Source: Sarcocystis neurona (taxonomy: Eukaryota; Apicomplexa; Conoidasida; Eucoccidiorida; Sarcocystidae). From it: a stretch of 64,000 nt of DNA. Below the pieces are notes generated by a model. The model saw only the letters and a list, made by a program, of their open reading frames with translations. It had not been told where the DNA came from and searched no databases. Within the stretch, counting starts at the first letter, position 1; each line of letters begins with the position of its first letter. Location of the stretch: contig KL647302.1 in assembly GCA_000727475.1 (NCBI GenBank), forward strand, positions 2,117,234 to 2,181,233, read 5' to 3'. Below, piece after piece: positions 1 to 11,600 of this stretch. The translations under genes were made by a program, and so were the position numbers.

Positions 1-609
1 TTTCCACCCTGCCGAGCGCCTGAGAATCAGTCATAGAAAAATCAGCTTACCACCTGAGCAAGCATCCTGCCCAGTACAGAAGGATACTTTTTCTAACCTA
101 AACTGCACCGTATGGGCTACTGTTTTGACTAGCGTTGTCTTCTACTGTGTACGACCTTCTTGAGAATGGCTTCTTTCTCTGTGTGTTGTAATTTACTCTA
201 TACACGTATACACAGAGCCGGTGTGGAAGCGTCATTTCGCTCTTGTGCTTTGGTGTACTAGTTCGAGGCAGCTAACGTGCGGCGCCCTCTCTGACAAAGT
301 AGTACCACGTACCGTTTTGCTGCGGTCCCCTTTTGTTGTAGTGCACCCGAAGGTGGCAGGTTTACCCTTCGGTATACGTTTCTGTGTGTTTGGCGATGGG
401 AAAAATATTTTCTTGCTTCTGAGAACATCTTCAACATGAGTGCATAGGTGTGTTTCTCGAGGAAATGATTATGGTTAAGAAGAATCGGGTGTGCGTACAC
501 CTCCGAGCACGGACGCTGTTCGAGGCCCTTCCTACCGCCTTCCTGTCCTGCAAGACGGTTGCGTCGTACGGGTTAGAGACGAGCGTTCTTATCAATGAAG
601 GACACCGTT

Positions 610-980
610 ATAGACCGTATATATATACATATATATATATAGCTGGTAAAGAGCTGAATACGTACTTCACAGCGGTCACTATATACCTACATACATATAT
701 ATATATATGTATGTACATGTGTACAACATATATATATATATATCTATGCGTATATACATATATATATATGTGTAGGTGGTGCAGAGCTGAAGGTATACTC
801 ACACAGGTGTGTGTACACATATATACATATACATACATAAATGTATATGTGCATATGTACATAGCATATATATATATATATATATGTGTAGCTGGCACAG
901 AGCTGAACGTGTACTTATACAGTGGTCAATATATTCATACGTATAATATATATATATATATATGTATATGTCCGTAGTAG
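610..980. repeat. AT-rich microsatellite with a degenerate longer repeat
   Basis: Blocks of alternating TA and TATACA alternate with a non-AT core that begins with a form of AGCTGGnnnAGAGCTGAA. The core occurs at about 641, 775 and 890, so the spacing is roughly 115-135 bp. The third copy matches the first best, including the following GTACTT and a CAGnGGTCA-type tail. Short frames run through the block on both strands, but they are made of Tyr, Ile, Thr and Val from the dinucleotides and are not credible genes. Confidence 0.7.
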
Positions 981-999
981 CTTCCTCACTGCTAGCCGC

Positions 1000-1400
1000 G
1001 CAAGATTGAGATATTGCAGCACGTGGTCTGCATGCTGCTCCGCCAGGAACCAGCGCACCAAACACAGCAGCGGGGCCGCTTCTGCGAGGTGCATGCGAGA
1101 AGAGGTTAGGTGGCTGGCTGCAGCTTCCGTTGAGGCCCAGAGTGATGGACGCAGACAGCCTGGTTCACCAACTGGAAGTGAACGAGAAACAGAGGAACAG
1201 GACGGAGGCTTGGTTGCTGCTGCTACGACGGCGTTGACACCTCCGGCCACTGCGTCGTCGTCAACGCATTCTGTGTTTGCTGCGTCTCCCCGTTCCAGCT
1301 GCAGCAGCTGCAGCAAAAAAACAGACACGCAGGTATACCAATGCAGCAGCAGAGGAGGCGGAGAAGGAGAGGAACCGTGCGTGTTGGAACCAGTACATTT
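1000..1400 (+). CDS. possible exon, unknown protein
   Basis: The plus strand carries CAG/GCA triplet clusters here, the usual mark of the coding strand in this window. Two plus-strand frames stay open. One reads an acidic/Ser/Thr/Ala-rich segment (about 1090-1300). The other reads an Ala run followed by a charged Glu/Lys/Arg stretch (about 1285-1390). Neither has a recognisable domain, and I could not fix start, stop or splice sites. The real exon could use either frame, or the region could be non-coding. Confidence 0.25.
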
Positions 1401-2054
1401 GTTTTCCCAACAAAGCGTACGTACAAAATATATGCGCCTATGTATCTACAGACAAACACATGCCCCAACAGGTATTCACAGGACCGCCCTGTCCCTGCAT
1501 TTACGCATGTATGAGCAAGCACATCGATCCGGTAGCAGCAGCAGCGGCACAGGAGGTTGATAAGACGAGCAGCTAACAGCCGCGCAGTTCAATCCCCGCA
1601 CATCGGCTCTTCAGAACTAATTAGATGTGGAATTGAGCTTGCATTCACATTCATATATATACATATATATATATATATACTGACACACGGATACACGTAC
1701 GCATGCATCTGCCACGGCTTTCCTGCCACTGCGCCTGCGGGTCTATCATCAATTTCTGTGCAGCTGCAATGCGGTAATACAGCCACCTCTGCAGAGCGAC
1801 GGGGGTGCCTCCGCGGAATTGTAGCCATATAAGGCGCACGCACACGGACGGATACTATTGCGACTCCCTACACTATCTACGGGAAGCGGCCTCTTCACCT
1901 ACGTACTCTACGTATACATATACACGTGTAGACAACCTGTGGAAACCTTCTGACCCTCTAAACTAAGAGGTCGCAGTTCAATCCCAACGATCTTGTCCGT
2001 ACACAAAAGCACGGTAGGTGCACCACGTGCTTCTGCGTTCGTGCATGCAGGCGG

Positions 2055-5000
2055 TCACAAGGGCAGAGTGTCACCGAGTAGAGGGATATCTACTTGTGTG
2101 ACTAGTGTGGTGCTGAAAATTTTTGCCGCTGCCACTGCTAATGCTGACTTTGCCGCTGTTGGCACATCTGCGACTGTACAGTCACTTCTTCTTCGGCGTA
2201 CCGTATGGTAGGTGTTGCTGCAGACTCCTCCTCCTCCTCCCGCCGCAGCAGCGCTGGTCAGTCTTGAAGCTTCCCTGTTAAGGGGAGAGCAGGTAAAATC
2301 TTCTGCTGCAGACCTCTGGACTCCTCCAGCTCCCGCTTCGGAAGCAGTTTCCTTGCTCGCCAGCGTAGTATGAGCAGCAGCGTCTTCCCGTGAAGCAGGA
2401 GTCCACGCTGCTAAATCGTCCGTAGTTCCACCAGTGTGGTGCCGTGTAGAGCGTCTGTATGTCGGCCAGTGAGCAACAGCAGCGCCGGCGTTACTTGGCG
2501 ATTCTTTTTTAGGAGGAAAAACAACTGCGGCCGTTGCGTCCTCTGCTGCCGTTCTGCCGACGCACGTGCCGCTGCTTCCCTTTTCTTCGTCGTTTTTAAA
2601 AAGTTCGTTCACGCCGATGGTAATGCTCGTTCTACTGCCACTGGCGCTGGAATTCTGGGGAGGTGCACACTGGTCGACGGCCTCCGCAAGCGCTACCGTA
2701 AGAGCTGTCGCGCGGCCTGCTGCGGCTGCGCGCAGGTGCTTCAAGATAAAAAGCAGCGTGCGCGTGCGTCGGTCATCTTTCGCTCCATCCTGCCTCCAAG
2801 CCACACATTGCCGCTGCCTTATAAACCCGCTCAAGTCTGCTGCCCCCGCTGCTGCTCCGCCTCCGACTACTTTTCCTGCTGCTGAGAGCATCGTTTTTGT
2901 TCGTTCGAGGGATAGACGCGTGCATCCTCTCGAGCATTGCGTCTTTTTGTGTCTCTCTGCCTCTTTCTCTCGCGGTCCAACAGCATCCTGTGCTGCGTCT
3001 TTACAAGCAGGCGCCTCTGATATTGCTGTCGCTTCAGCTGCTGCGTCTCGTGCCACTGATTTCCCTGTTTCTGTTGGTGATGCTGCGCTGACTCCTCTTG
3101 CCCCCACTACGGTTGCTACTCCGCCAGCTGCTGCTGCGGCTGCTGAAGCTGGTGTCGCTGTTGTGCCTGCGGATTTTGCTCTTCCTGCTGCTGTTTCTGC
3201 ATCTTTAGGCCAGCCTTCTGCTGCGCGAGAAGCACGAAGGGCACCAACAGACGGAGCACACAGACCTGCGGAGGAGCGAGAGCACCTCTCTGTTGATGGA
3301 AACAAACTCGACTTCGTGATTCTATATGTTCTGCGGTTCTCGGTGATGTGCTTGTCTACACGCTTGTCTGCGGCAAACGGCCGCATCTGCCGCTCGCGCA
3401 CCTGCTGCTTGAAGTAGCGTAGACAGCATCTCTGCAGCTGCGAGTGTCTCAACAACGCGAAGGGGAAACCCCAGCGCTGCTGCAGGTGTCGGCAGAGCCA
3501 GTCGTCTCGCAGCAGTCGCTGCCATATGCATTTGATTTTCTCTTCTTCTTCTCCACTTAGAGGCATACATGCCATGTACTGCATGTACGCTGCTGTGTAG
3601 TCTTGCTCCGATCCTCCAGCAGCTGCACTTCTCTCTTTCTCTCCCCAGCAGTGCACCATCTGCTTTTCTCCTTCTTCCGCTGTATCACATTCAGCTTCAC
3701 CTTCCACTCCTTCGTTCCATTCGAATTCTCCTTCTCCTTCCAATTCGCTAACCTCTGCTGGATACCTTGCTATATCTTCGAGTCCTACCGCTCCACCGCC
3801 ACTATAGAGCGGCACGCGAGCTCCATGTATGGCTGTACAAAACTCCTTTTTTCCACAAGTCCCTGCAGCGTTTTGCGGCCTCGCAGAGACAGAGCGTTCG
3901 TCGCACCCGGTATCACTACTCTGTTCTCTTTGTTCTGCCTTTTCTGCTGCTGTTGTTCTTACCGGAGGGCTTGGCTGTTGGGGCCTGCAGGCTGTTCTGC
4001 ATGAGGCGGCTAAATCTGCGTGCAGTGCCAGCTTTGCGTCAACGTTTTCAGTAGGCTTCCCAGTAGGCGGAAAGCAGGCTTGTTTATTTCGTTTTTCTGT
4101 TGCTGCTCTTGTGGGCTTCCCTGAGGACGCAAAAGTTTCACCGGCCCGCTGCTGCTGCCCTGCTGCCGGAGGTACACCTGCGTCGGTCGGCTGGTCGTAC
4201 GTGGCTGCTGCTGCTGCTGTTAAGACTTCTAACGACAGTGCCGAAGGGGGCATTGACCCTGTTGCTGCCTTCGTTTTCTTTGCTGCCGTTGAGACTGCTG
4301 GTGCGGCGAGAACTGGTGCTGCAGGACTCGCCGTCGGCGACTCTTCTGTCTCTACTGTCACGAACGGCACTGCCACAACAGCAGGCAGACACCTGAGGGT
4401 GATTCCCTCACTGACAGTTTTGTCTGGTGGGCCTCTGTGCCTATTAAGGTCACTCCCGCTTCTCACCTGCTCCTCAGACGGGGCGCCACGGCCAGTAGTA
4501 CGACGTCGGGTGTTCTCAGTAGTCCTGTCACAGCTGTCGCAGCTGTCGACGAGAGAAAAGGTCACTTGCTTACGATCAGCGGCATTACTAATATTACTAC
4601 CGATGCAACAACTTATACTAGAATCACACGTCAAATCAGTCGTCCCGCAACTGCCTGTAGTAGAGCCTCTCCTGGTATCCATTCCACCAGCGCTGGCGGT
4701 CCTACCTGCAGCACGACACGTGTGAGACCTGCTACCTGTAGCACTGCTACAAATATGCGTGTCTGTCTCACTAAATTTGTTGTCAGGACTACTGGTCCTA
4801 CTTTTACAAGAGCTGTCGGAGCGACTAAAGCTGAGACCATCACTCTTCCTGGGAATGCAAAGAGGAACACACCTGCTCCATTCTTCGAAACGCATGGCGG
4901 GTATGCTTCCCGCCCTCGTGGCAGCAGTTTTTTCACTCCCGCACCAACCATTTTCCTTGTGGATATCCTCAAGAGCCCCAACAGTCGAAACTGCCGCAGC

Positions 5001-5708
5001 GGACTCCTTCACACTACACGTCGGCCCTTCGGTTTGCCTTGTCGGAGCAGCGGGGGCTGACAGCAACCCTGCTTCTGGGGACGCGGATCCGGCACTATCT
5101 GAGTGTCCGTTCACACAAGAAAGTGACGAAGTTTCTTGGCGTTCCCCGCGGAGTTGGTCTACCTTTCTTTGAGGTCCCTGTTTCACCGAAGAAGTACTTG
5201 CTGCAGGTATGACGCGAACATTTTTCTGCGGCTGCCGGATGTCTGCCCGCAGCCACTTGCATGTAGTTATATCTCGAGAAACACGAGGCAAACAGTGCTC
5301 CTCTAAGCTGCGGATGCTTCCGTAGCAGCAGCTGCTGCTGTCCTCAGAAAAAGGCCTGTCGTTGTTGTTAGTGCTATTTGTAATGTGGCGGCTGCTGCTA
5401 GGCATGCTGCAGCTGCTGTTGCTGCTGGAAATTAGGACGTTGCCGCGGTGGCTGCTCCTCATGGTGTAGCTGTTGCGGCAACTACTCCCATTCCTTGTGC
5501 CACTGCTGCTGGTCTCGCGGCCAACACTCACAGGTACAAGGCACTTGTATTCAACAAGACGCTGTCTCTCGGGAAGCCGCAACGAGTGTCTGCAACGGCG
5601 GTGCAGGGGCCGTGCTGATGCAGCGCCAAAAGGACGAGACCAGCAGAGGCAGTGACTACTGCTGCAGGCGAAGAGTCGCCGTGCTGCTGTTGACTGAAGC
5701 TGCGCCAT
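2055..5708 (-). CDS. large low-complexity protein, 1217 aa, unknown function
   Basis: I do not recognise this protein. An uninterrupted minus-strand frame begins at an ATG (5706-5708) and ends at 2055. Most of it is Ser, Thr, Ala, Arg and Gly-rich, of a composition expected to be disordered. An acidic segment (about residues 665-705, many Glu) precedes the only region that looks folded. That block, roughly residues 715-815, starts with EEEEKIKCIW, carries DDWLCRHLQQRWGFPF and is rich in Trp, Leu, Arg and Gln; it is probably alpha-helical. No signal peptide or membrane segment is evident. The region upstream on the same strand is also CAG-rich, so the true 5' end may lie beyond this ATG. The length of the open frame and the CAG strand bias make coding very likely. 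Function is unassigned. Confidence 0.75.
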   Translation of the reverse strand: MAQLQSTAARRLFACSSSHCLCWSRPFGAASARPLHRRCRHSLRLPERQRLVEYKCLVPVSVGRETSSSGTRNGSSCRNSYTMRSSHRGNVLISSSNSSCSMPSSSRHITNSTNNNDRPFSEDSSSCCYGSIRSLEEHCLPRVSRDITTCKWLRADIRQPQKNVRVIPAASTSSVKQGPQRKVDQLRGERQETSSLSCVNGHSDSAGSASPEAGLLSAPAAPTRQTEGPTCSVKESAAAVSTVGALEDIHKENGWCGSEKTAATRAGSIPAMRFEEWSRCVPLCIPRKSDGLSFSRSDSSCKSRTSSPDNKFSETDTHICSSATGSRSHTCRAAGRTASAGGMDTRRGSTTGSCGTTDLTCDSSISCCIGSNISNAADRKQVTFSLVDSCDSCDRTTENTRRRTTGRGAPSEEQVRSGSDLNRHRGPPDKTVSEGITLRCLPAVVAVPFVTVETEESPTASPAAPVLAAPAVSTAAKKTKAATGSMPPSALSLEVLTAAAAATYDQPTDAGVPPAAGQQQRAGETFASSGKPTRAATEKRNKQACFPPTGKPTENVDAKLALHADLAASCRTACRPQQPSPPVRTTAAEKAEQREQSSDTGCDERSVSARPQNAAGTCGKKEFCTAIHGARVPLYSGGGAVGLEDIARYPAEVSELEGEGEFEWNEGVEGEAECDTAEEGEKQMVHCWGEKERSAAAGGSEQDYTAAYMQYMACMPLSGEEEEKIKCIWQRLLRDDWLCRHLQQRWGFPFALLRHSQLQRCCLRYFKQQVRERQMRPFAADKRVDKHITENRRTYRITKSSLFPSTERCSRSSAGLCAPSVGALRASRAAEGWPKDAETAAGRAKSAGTTATPASAAAAAAGGVATVVGARGVSAASPTETGKSVARDAAAEATAISEAPACKDAAQDAVGPREKEAERHKKTQCSRGCTRLSLERTKTMLSAAGKVVGGGAAAGAADLSGFIRQRQCVAWRQDGAKDDRRTRTLLFILKHLRAAAAGRATALTVALAEAVDQCAPPQNSSASGSRTSITIGVNELFKNDEEKGSSGTCVGRTAAEDATAAVVFPPKKESPSNAGAAVAHWPTYRRSTRHHTGGTTDDLAAWTPASREDAAAHTTLASKETASEAGAGGVQRSAAEDFTCSPLNREASRLTSAAAAGGGGGVCSNTYHTVRRRRSDCTVADVPTAAKSALAVAAAKIFSTTLVTQVDIPLLGDTLPL

Positions 5709-5989
5709 CCGCCTGCAAGCCGCTGCTACCGACAGCTCATGTTCGTATTGATTTACTCATGCCGGCAAGCTTGAAAATGTTGTCAAGGACTGTGTTTACA
5801 AACGAACGGTTACTCCTGCTTTCGCAGTTGAAAGCGTTACATGCCGTGCCGAATCTTGCTGCTCTCCAAGCCCCGCCACCAGCTGATTTTGGCTGAAGCT
5901 GCCGGCTGCTGCAGACCGCCATCCACTTGTACCATCGGCTGTATGGTTCTTCTGCTTCCTCTCTTGTGCTCTCTACTGACACGCGCCGC

Positions 5990-6460
5990 TGCTGCTTACC
6001 CTACCATGTCTGGGTGCTGCCGCTGTTCTCTCTGCTCAGTCACTGCTGTTCTGCGGGCGCTGCCGCTGTCACACTGCTTCTCTGGTTGGCTATTAGTGCT
6101 GAGGTCTACCTGTCTCTACCTGCTGCTGCTCAGTGTGCCGGCTGCAGCAGACTCTGACTTTCCTAATTGCTGCTGCTTCCCCAGGGAGTGTCCTGCTTAT
6201 CCGTCTGCTGCCGGGTGCACTTTTGTGGAAGTCTTCTGCCGCTGTTGGTGGCTGCTGCGGAGTCGTGCTGTTGCTGATGCTGGTGACTGGTGCTGGTTCT
6301 TTCTCGATGGAATGCTGCTGCTACTGGCTGTTTCCGCTCTTTCTGTATTCCTGCTGGCTGTGTGTGATGCTTCTGTCAGTAAGACTACGTGCGTCTGGGA
6401 GGGACTCGTACGACGTAGAGCAGGATTCTACTGGCAGACACTGGAAGCACATCCTGATCT
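5990..6460 (-). other. CAG-rich flank, possible upstream exon or 5' UTR
   Basis: The plus strand is rich in CTG/GCT, so the minus strand reads CAG/AGC as in the coding strands of the real genes here. A minus-strand frame of about 75 codons, rich in Gln, Ser and Thr, is open around 6100-6330, and a second frame (5737-5982) lies between it and the 1217-codon ORF. No splice pair joining them in frame to the ORF at 5708 could be established. It may be an upstream exon, a 5' UTR, or the start of a separate gene. Confidence 0.3.
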
Positions 6461-6499
6461 TAATTGACAACATGTATCGGTGGGTCATTGACAGTGGCC

Positions 6500-7960
6500 G
6501 AGTAGGTGCGTCTGTTGCGTGAGTTTATCAACGAAGAAGTGCGTTTATGCGCGCGGTGAGCAAATAATACAGATCTGTCTACGCTAGTGTTGGTCAGAGC
6601 AACAGATGTCTATCAGCATTCATGAAGCACGTCTGCACGGTTACGCTCGTGATTATTGACGAAACGTGCATGTCTGTACTTGCCTTCGCCACAAAGGAAG
6701 AACCTCCTGTTCAAGTAGCAGCTGCACTGCAGGGGGAAACACTTCAAGTCATTCACCTTGCAAAGAAGGGGCTTGTTTGGCGACGCTGTCGAACAGGCAC
6801 GGCAGAACCGGGCCTCCCAGCAGCGCGCGAGCTTGCCAATGAATTAGGATGAAAATTGTATTTACGTGAGTGCACGCACGCGAAAGGGGGAGGCATGCAC
6901 ACACACACACACACGTACATGTGCATATATCAACGATTGTACGTGACGGAGTTGGGGCTGCAAGATATTTCATTGTATAGTGTATCCCATGGGCTGTGGC
7001 ACGGTCACATACACATTCATACACGCATACAGGCAACGGTATATCCGTAGGTGTGCCGGAAAATGTGGAAAAAGGTATACATAGACACATCTTAGTACGC
7101 GCAAATGTTTGGAGAGGACAGGCGAGAAATCTTAGCGAGCAGTTTTGACAGTGGAACATGCATGTAACGTGTGCATGTATGCACACGGGGATGTGGAGGT
7201 GAATTTAACAGCGGCTAATTAAGGAAGTGGCGGCCTTTTTCTACCGCAGCAACCCTCCGTCCTGCCAAAAAACAATCCCTACCCCCAGAGAGCTCTGATA
7301 CTGAATTCTAGCGCAGAACGCTAGCCCTATATAGATAATATGCGCTGGTTTCTGACGTTTTGCAGCATGCAATCGAAGTCGCTGTGAGAAGGCGCATGCA
7401 GGGCTACACAGAGAACGACGTCTCCTACTGCTGCCCACCCAGATTTCTTCACGTCGTAACACTACCTGTCACATATTTCGAGAGCCTACCTACTCTTTAC
7501 GCGTATTAATAACAGGTGCGCTGCTTTCTGTCGGCATTTCTCCTCCAACGTAGCAATATCTGCATGGAATGCAAGAGATCTGCAACGAATACCACTACAC
7601 AGTAAAGTCTTGTGGTAGATAGATATAGAGCGTTACACTGGAAAGAGAACTCCAAGGATCAATCTTCCCATGCGGGTGTGCCGCTGGCGCAATTTGATTT
7701 CACCGCTACCGCAGTTTCTTCCTCGTGCTGCTTATATACCAACTGCACTTGGCCCACGTGTCTATATTACGCAGACACCCGTCGTACCCTATCGATTCTC
7801 TCGTGTACGTCTAAATAACTACATTAATAAACACATGTTTACAAGCAAACGTCCCACGCCCAAATGTCTGTACATCTTCCCAGCTGCGCTTATGTGAATG
7901 AAATACCAGACCAATACCAGCACTCTTGTGTCCAGAAGCTTAGTCTTCTCTTCTGTCCCT
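6500..7960. other. intergenic, no gene seen
   Basis: Only short frames without domain character or codon bias are present on both strands. There is a short CA run (about 6898-6914). I see no tRNA-like fold and no convincing exon. Confidence 0.5.
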
Positions 7961-7969
7961 GGTAGCGAT

Positions 7970-8550
7970 GTTTACCATTGAACTGCTGGAATGCGTACCA
8001 AGCGTGCGTACTTGCTGAGTTGGACCAATGTAAGTACAGTATGGGCCTCTTGATGCGTGCCTGTTGTAGCTTTTCTATGAAGGCTGGCAAGACCACGGTT
8101 TGCGGATAGCACGCCCACCTACCAACCTGGCAATTTGCGGGAAGCACGCACTCGTGGCAACACACTAAATTGACAATAGCGCTGCAATACTTTACTAAAA
8201 GGTCAGTGTCGCAGTCGTCCCCCAGATCCCTACGTTCCTTCATACGAGCACTTGTGCGCGGACGCAGTCGTCCTCGCACGCGCACTGTGGTGATATTTCT
8301 CCTTAATACTCTGTCTGCATACGTTCAGATACAACGTTTCTCGTGTTGGCAATAGGTGATGCGGTACCACCAGATGCTTCGTTAGGTTCACAGTCCTTAG
8401 CAAAACCATCTGGTAATTACGTCGGTTGAACTTCCAGTTATGCATTTGTCGCGCCCGCCAAAACGAAGGATGCTGTATCGCTACCGTTGTACAGCAGAAG
8501 TGGGGCCGTGCTCTTCTCGAGTAAAAGTATTCACCGGACAAGATCATCAG
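7970..8550 (-). mobile_element. degenerate Ty3/gypsy (chromovirus-type) integrase fragment
   Basis: Three pieces of an integrase appear in the right order on the minus strand but in different frames. Around 8379-8308 the frame reads KHLVVPHHLLPTRE, matching the start of the integrase zinc-binding region (hydrophobic-VVP...L followed by His). Around 8200-8136 another frame reads LLVKYC...CCHEC, resembling the Y-x-x-x-C-x-x-C end of that HHCC region. At 8037-7973 a third frame reads VLTLVQLSKYARLVRIP, the classic beginning of the catalytic core around the first strand, with Gln where the catalytic Asp of V-D-R-x-S-K is expected. Frame changes and the missing Asp make this an inactive relic. No LTRs or reverse transcriptase were found next to it. 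Confidence 0.5.
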
Positions 8551-8699
8551 CTACGTGGCACTTCGTGCTTGAATATCGAGCAATAACGATGGTACGGTTC
8601 ACGGGTGTGTTGCTCTTGAGGTGCAGCTCTTCAAGTCTAGACGCCGCGTGCCACACCTGCAGGAAGGTGTGCAGCGTCGCCCTCTGAAAGTGTAAGATA

Positions 8700-11600
8700 G
8701 AAACGGGAGCAAAACCTGTACGAACTTCATCTCTTGTAATACATTTCGCGTGTTGGAGTGGTACAGACTGGGACAGGAGCGGAGGCTGTCAACTCGTGTG
8801 GATTTTACCGGCCGCCTGTAAAACCACTGTACACGTGTCGACCGTTGTAATTAATAATGCACGAGATTGGACTCAAATATCTGCGTACATATATGTAATG
8901 GGCGTCCATGCGGAGCTGTGCACTGTGAATCCTAGAGACGTATTAGGAACGGGCAGGGAGCACACACTCGCGTGTAAGAATATATGATCTGCACTGACGT
9001 GGGATGTGTACAAGCCATCTTAAACACTTCATGCGAAGGCCACTCAACCGCGGCAATGTAAGATAGTGAACTTCACGTAGTGGAGCCCTGTACACGACCA
9101 ATTACACACGTCTGTTGTGCGCCAGCTTTGCTGTACAGGAAACCGCCAGGTTAGTCTTTTTTTTCCATTGCTTGAGTGGACACAGCTATGCTTGTCCTGC
9201 ATTTCCCTACGCTTACATCACGTATATTGAGCTATACTCCTATAGGGCTGTGAGGTGACGACTACAATTTAGAAGCGCTCGTGTTTAGCCCATCTGTATA
9301 AAGGCAAGCGGCGGTGCGCACGTAGAAGGTACGCCACTACTTTCACTTAGAAACACATCAGCTTGATGCACTACGAGGGTGGTATTTTTGTACTTTCTGT
9401 AAGGAACGTACGACCTTTGGAGTGTAAATTATCTTCACTGGTCGTTACTAGGCGCTACAGAAGTTGAAGAAAGCAAGCGTGTTTCGCTGTTGGTGGTGCC
9501 GCCTGAGACAACGCTTTACTGGCCCGCCTGTACACAACGGCACCGTAGTGGAGCCCTCAACGAATGAAGAAGTGCACTTGAGGGAGACTGCTTGACACTT
9601 ACGCTGTAAGCAATCCTCAAATGGGGATAACACGCGACAACTTTATCCTGTGAATACAGTTGCAAGTTTATGTGTATTAGCAGTCACTTTCCCGAACAGA
9701 GTTCTGATTTGATGCGACTACAGACAGGGCAGAGGACTGTCTCATGTGGAGGAACAATGCTTGAGAGTCAATTGCAGATGTAGAGAGGTTCGTGTACGTA
9801 CTATTCTGTGCTCACTTATTTCAATTTGGTCTCTTCACCGGTTTGCACGTATTACTTTGCTTGTACTTTTCCCGAGCAGGTCTGCTGAACGTGTGTTCAG
9901 ACGTGCATACGCGTACGGATAAATCTTTAATATATTTACTAGTGCGTACACAGCACAGCATACGCGTTTCCCCTTACGGCTCCTGTCGCAAAAAGATCCC
10001 TTCGGACCCGATAGCTTGGCAGGCTTCTTAAACATTTCATGTATGTTTGCAAATATTTATATCTTGGCCATTTTCGAGAGCGTTATGATGAATAGACCCA
10101 TATACACACAATCCGTAGCGACGGATCTGCACACAATTGCTACGTGTCTGTCTGCGTATCTTTCCATGCGTGCAACGACGTGGCTCTGCTTTTCCTCCAG
10201 TGTGAATGTAGATCGCTTGGGTGCGCTACAACAGCGACGCTAGAGGGCACCCTACAGTATATCAACTGTTTCATAAACTGACCCACGACGTGGTACGGTC
10301 AACTTGGAGACATTGAGGATACAGAAATATGCAGTCAGACAATTTGTCCCTGCTTTGCTATGGTCGGGCAATGCCTCATTTCAGTAGGTTGTCCCTGCTA
10401 CAAGAGAGATTTAACATTAGCTCTACCTTAACTTCGTCTTATCACTAAATATGTGCATATATATATATATATATATTTGTATATATCGTCCCTCAGGTAA
10501 TCAGAGGGAATTGTGACTTATGAATTGGGGTGACTTGCAGCTCGTCAAGATGCAAGTGTCCCGTCCACAATTCAAGAAACATGCTTGCACACTGACACGC
10601 GCCGCAACCTTCGAGGGACAACGATATTTCTGCAGTTAATTAAAATTGACGAATTGCGCCCGCGTGCACAATAGTGTTGCTGCTCCGACCAAAGTTTTGC
10701 AGAACATAATTTTAGGCGGAAATGGAACTGCAAGGAGGAAAGGCGCCTATACGGACACCGCTTAAATCTGTTCCGCTCGCAATCATTTGTTAACAACGGG
10801 GGTTCGTAATTGAAATATATATTCAACTGAAACGAAAAAATTTACCTTAAAGAGGTTGCATTCTTTGTCTGCCAGCCTCACTTCGGCATGCGTAACCCGG
10901 AAAACGCGCATGAAAGACAATCACGTACCTTCCTCAGTCGAAGCACAATTACGCAAAACCGTGTGCACTTGTTCTTGTGCACCGTTGATTACCAAACTTT
11001 TATCTGGGCAGGAAAGCACGCAAATCATCAGGCGAATTACCCTCTTTCCGTTCTTTGAACACAAAGGTGCACAAACGTCTCTGTACGTGTACGTCTAGAT
11101 GTACGTTCGTATACTAATGCGAATGGAACTGCAAGGGGTAGTCTGGTACACACCGCATGAGAAATGTTCAGCGGTGCAATTATTCTGCACGTCTCGTGGA
11201 ACCCCATGTCCGCTCACCCCGGTGGCCATCATACGGGAGCGTTGTAAATTGCGTGTACATACATCTCGAAAGACATTCTCCGCTTTTGGAACTTCGGTTT
11301 GTGCAATGGCCATATACCAAGTCCCTCCGTTCCTTGCTGGTCTCCGGTATTCCGATTTCTTTTCTTCTGCTTACATGCGTTCAGCATTAGGATAATTTGG
11401 CACTGCTTCATCGAAAAGAGAAGTTCAACGCACACACTGCTCAGATCCGTTCTACTCTATAGTTGTTAGCTAGGACGCGGATAGCCAGGAAGTCAGTGAT
11501 TTCCGGACGTTTGAGTTTGAAGTGAAATGTACGGTAGTTGCTAGCCCTGATGTGACCGCGGATTCTGGCAGTCAGTCATCTGTTTCTTTTTCCATGACTC

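Noticed and set aside
450..1065. Long frames on both strands over the AT repeat, Tyr/Ile/Thr/Val-rich
   Set aside because: They are translations of TATACA and TATA dinucleotide tracts, open on both strands at once, with no protein-like composition.
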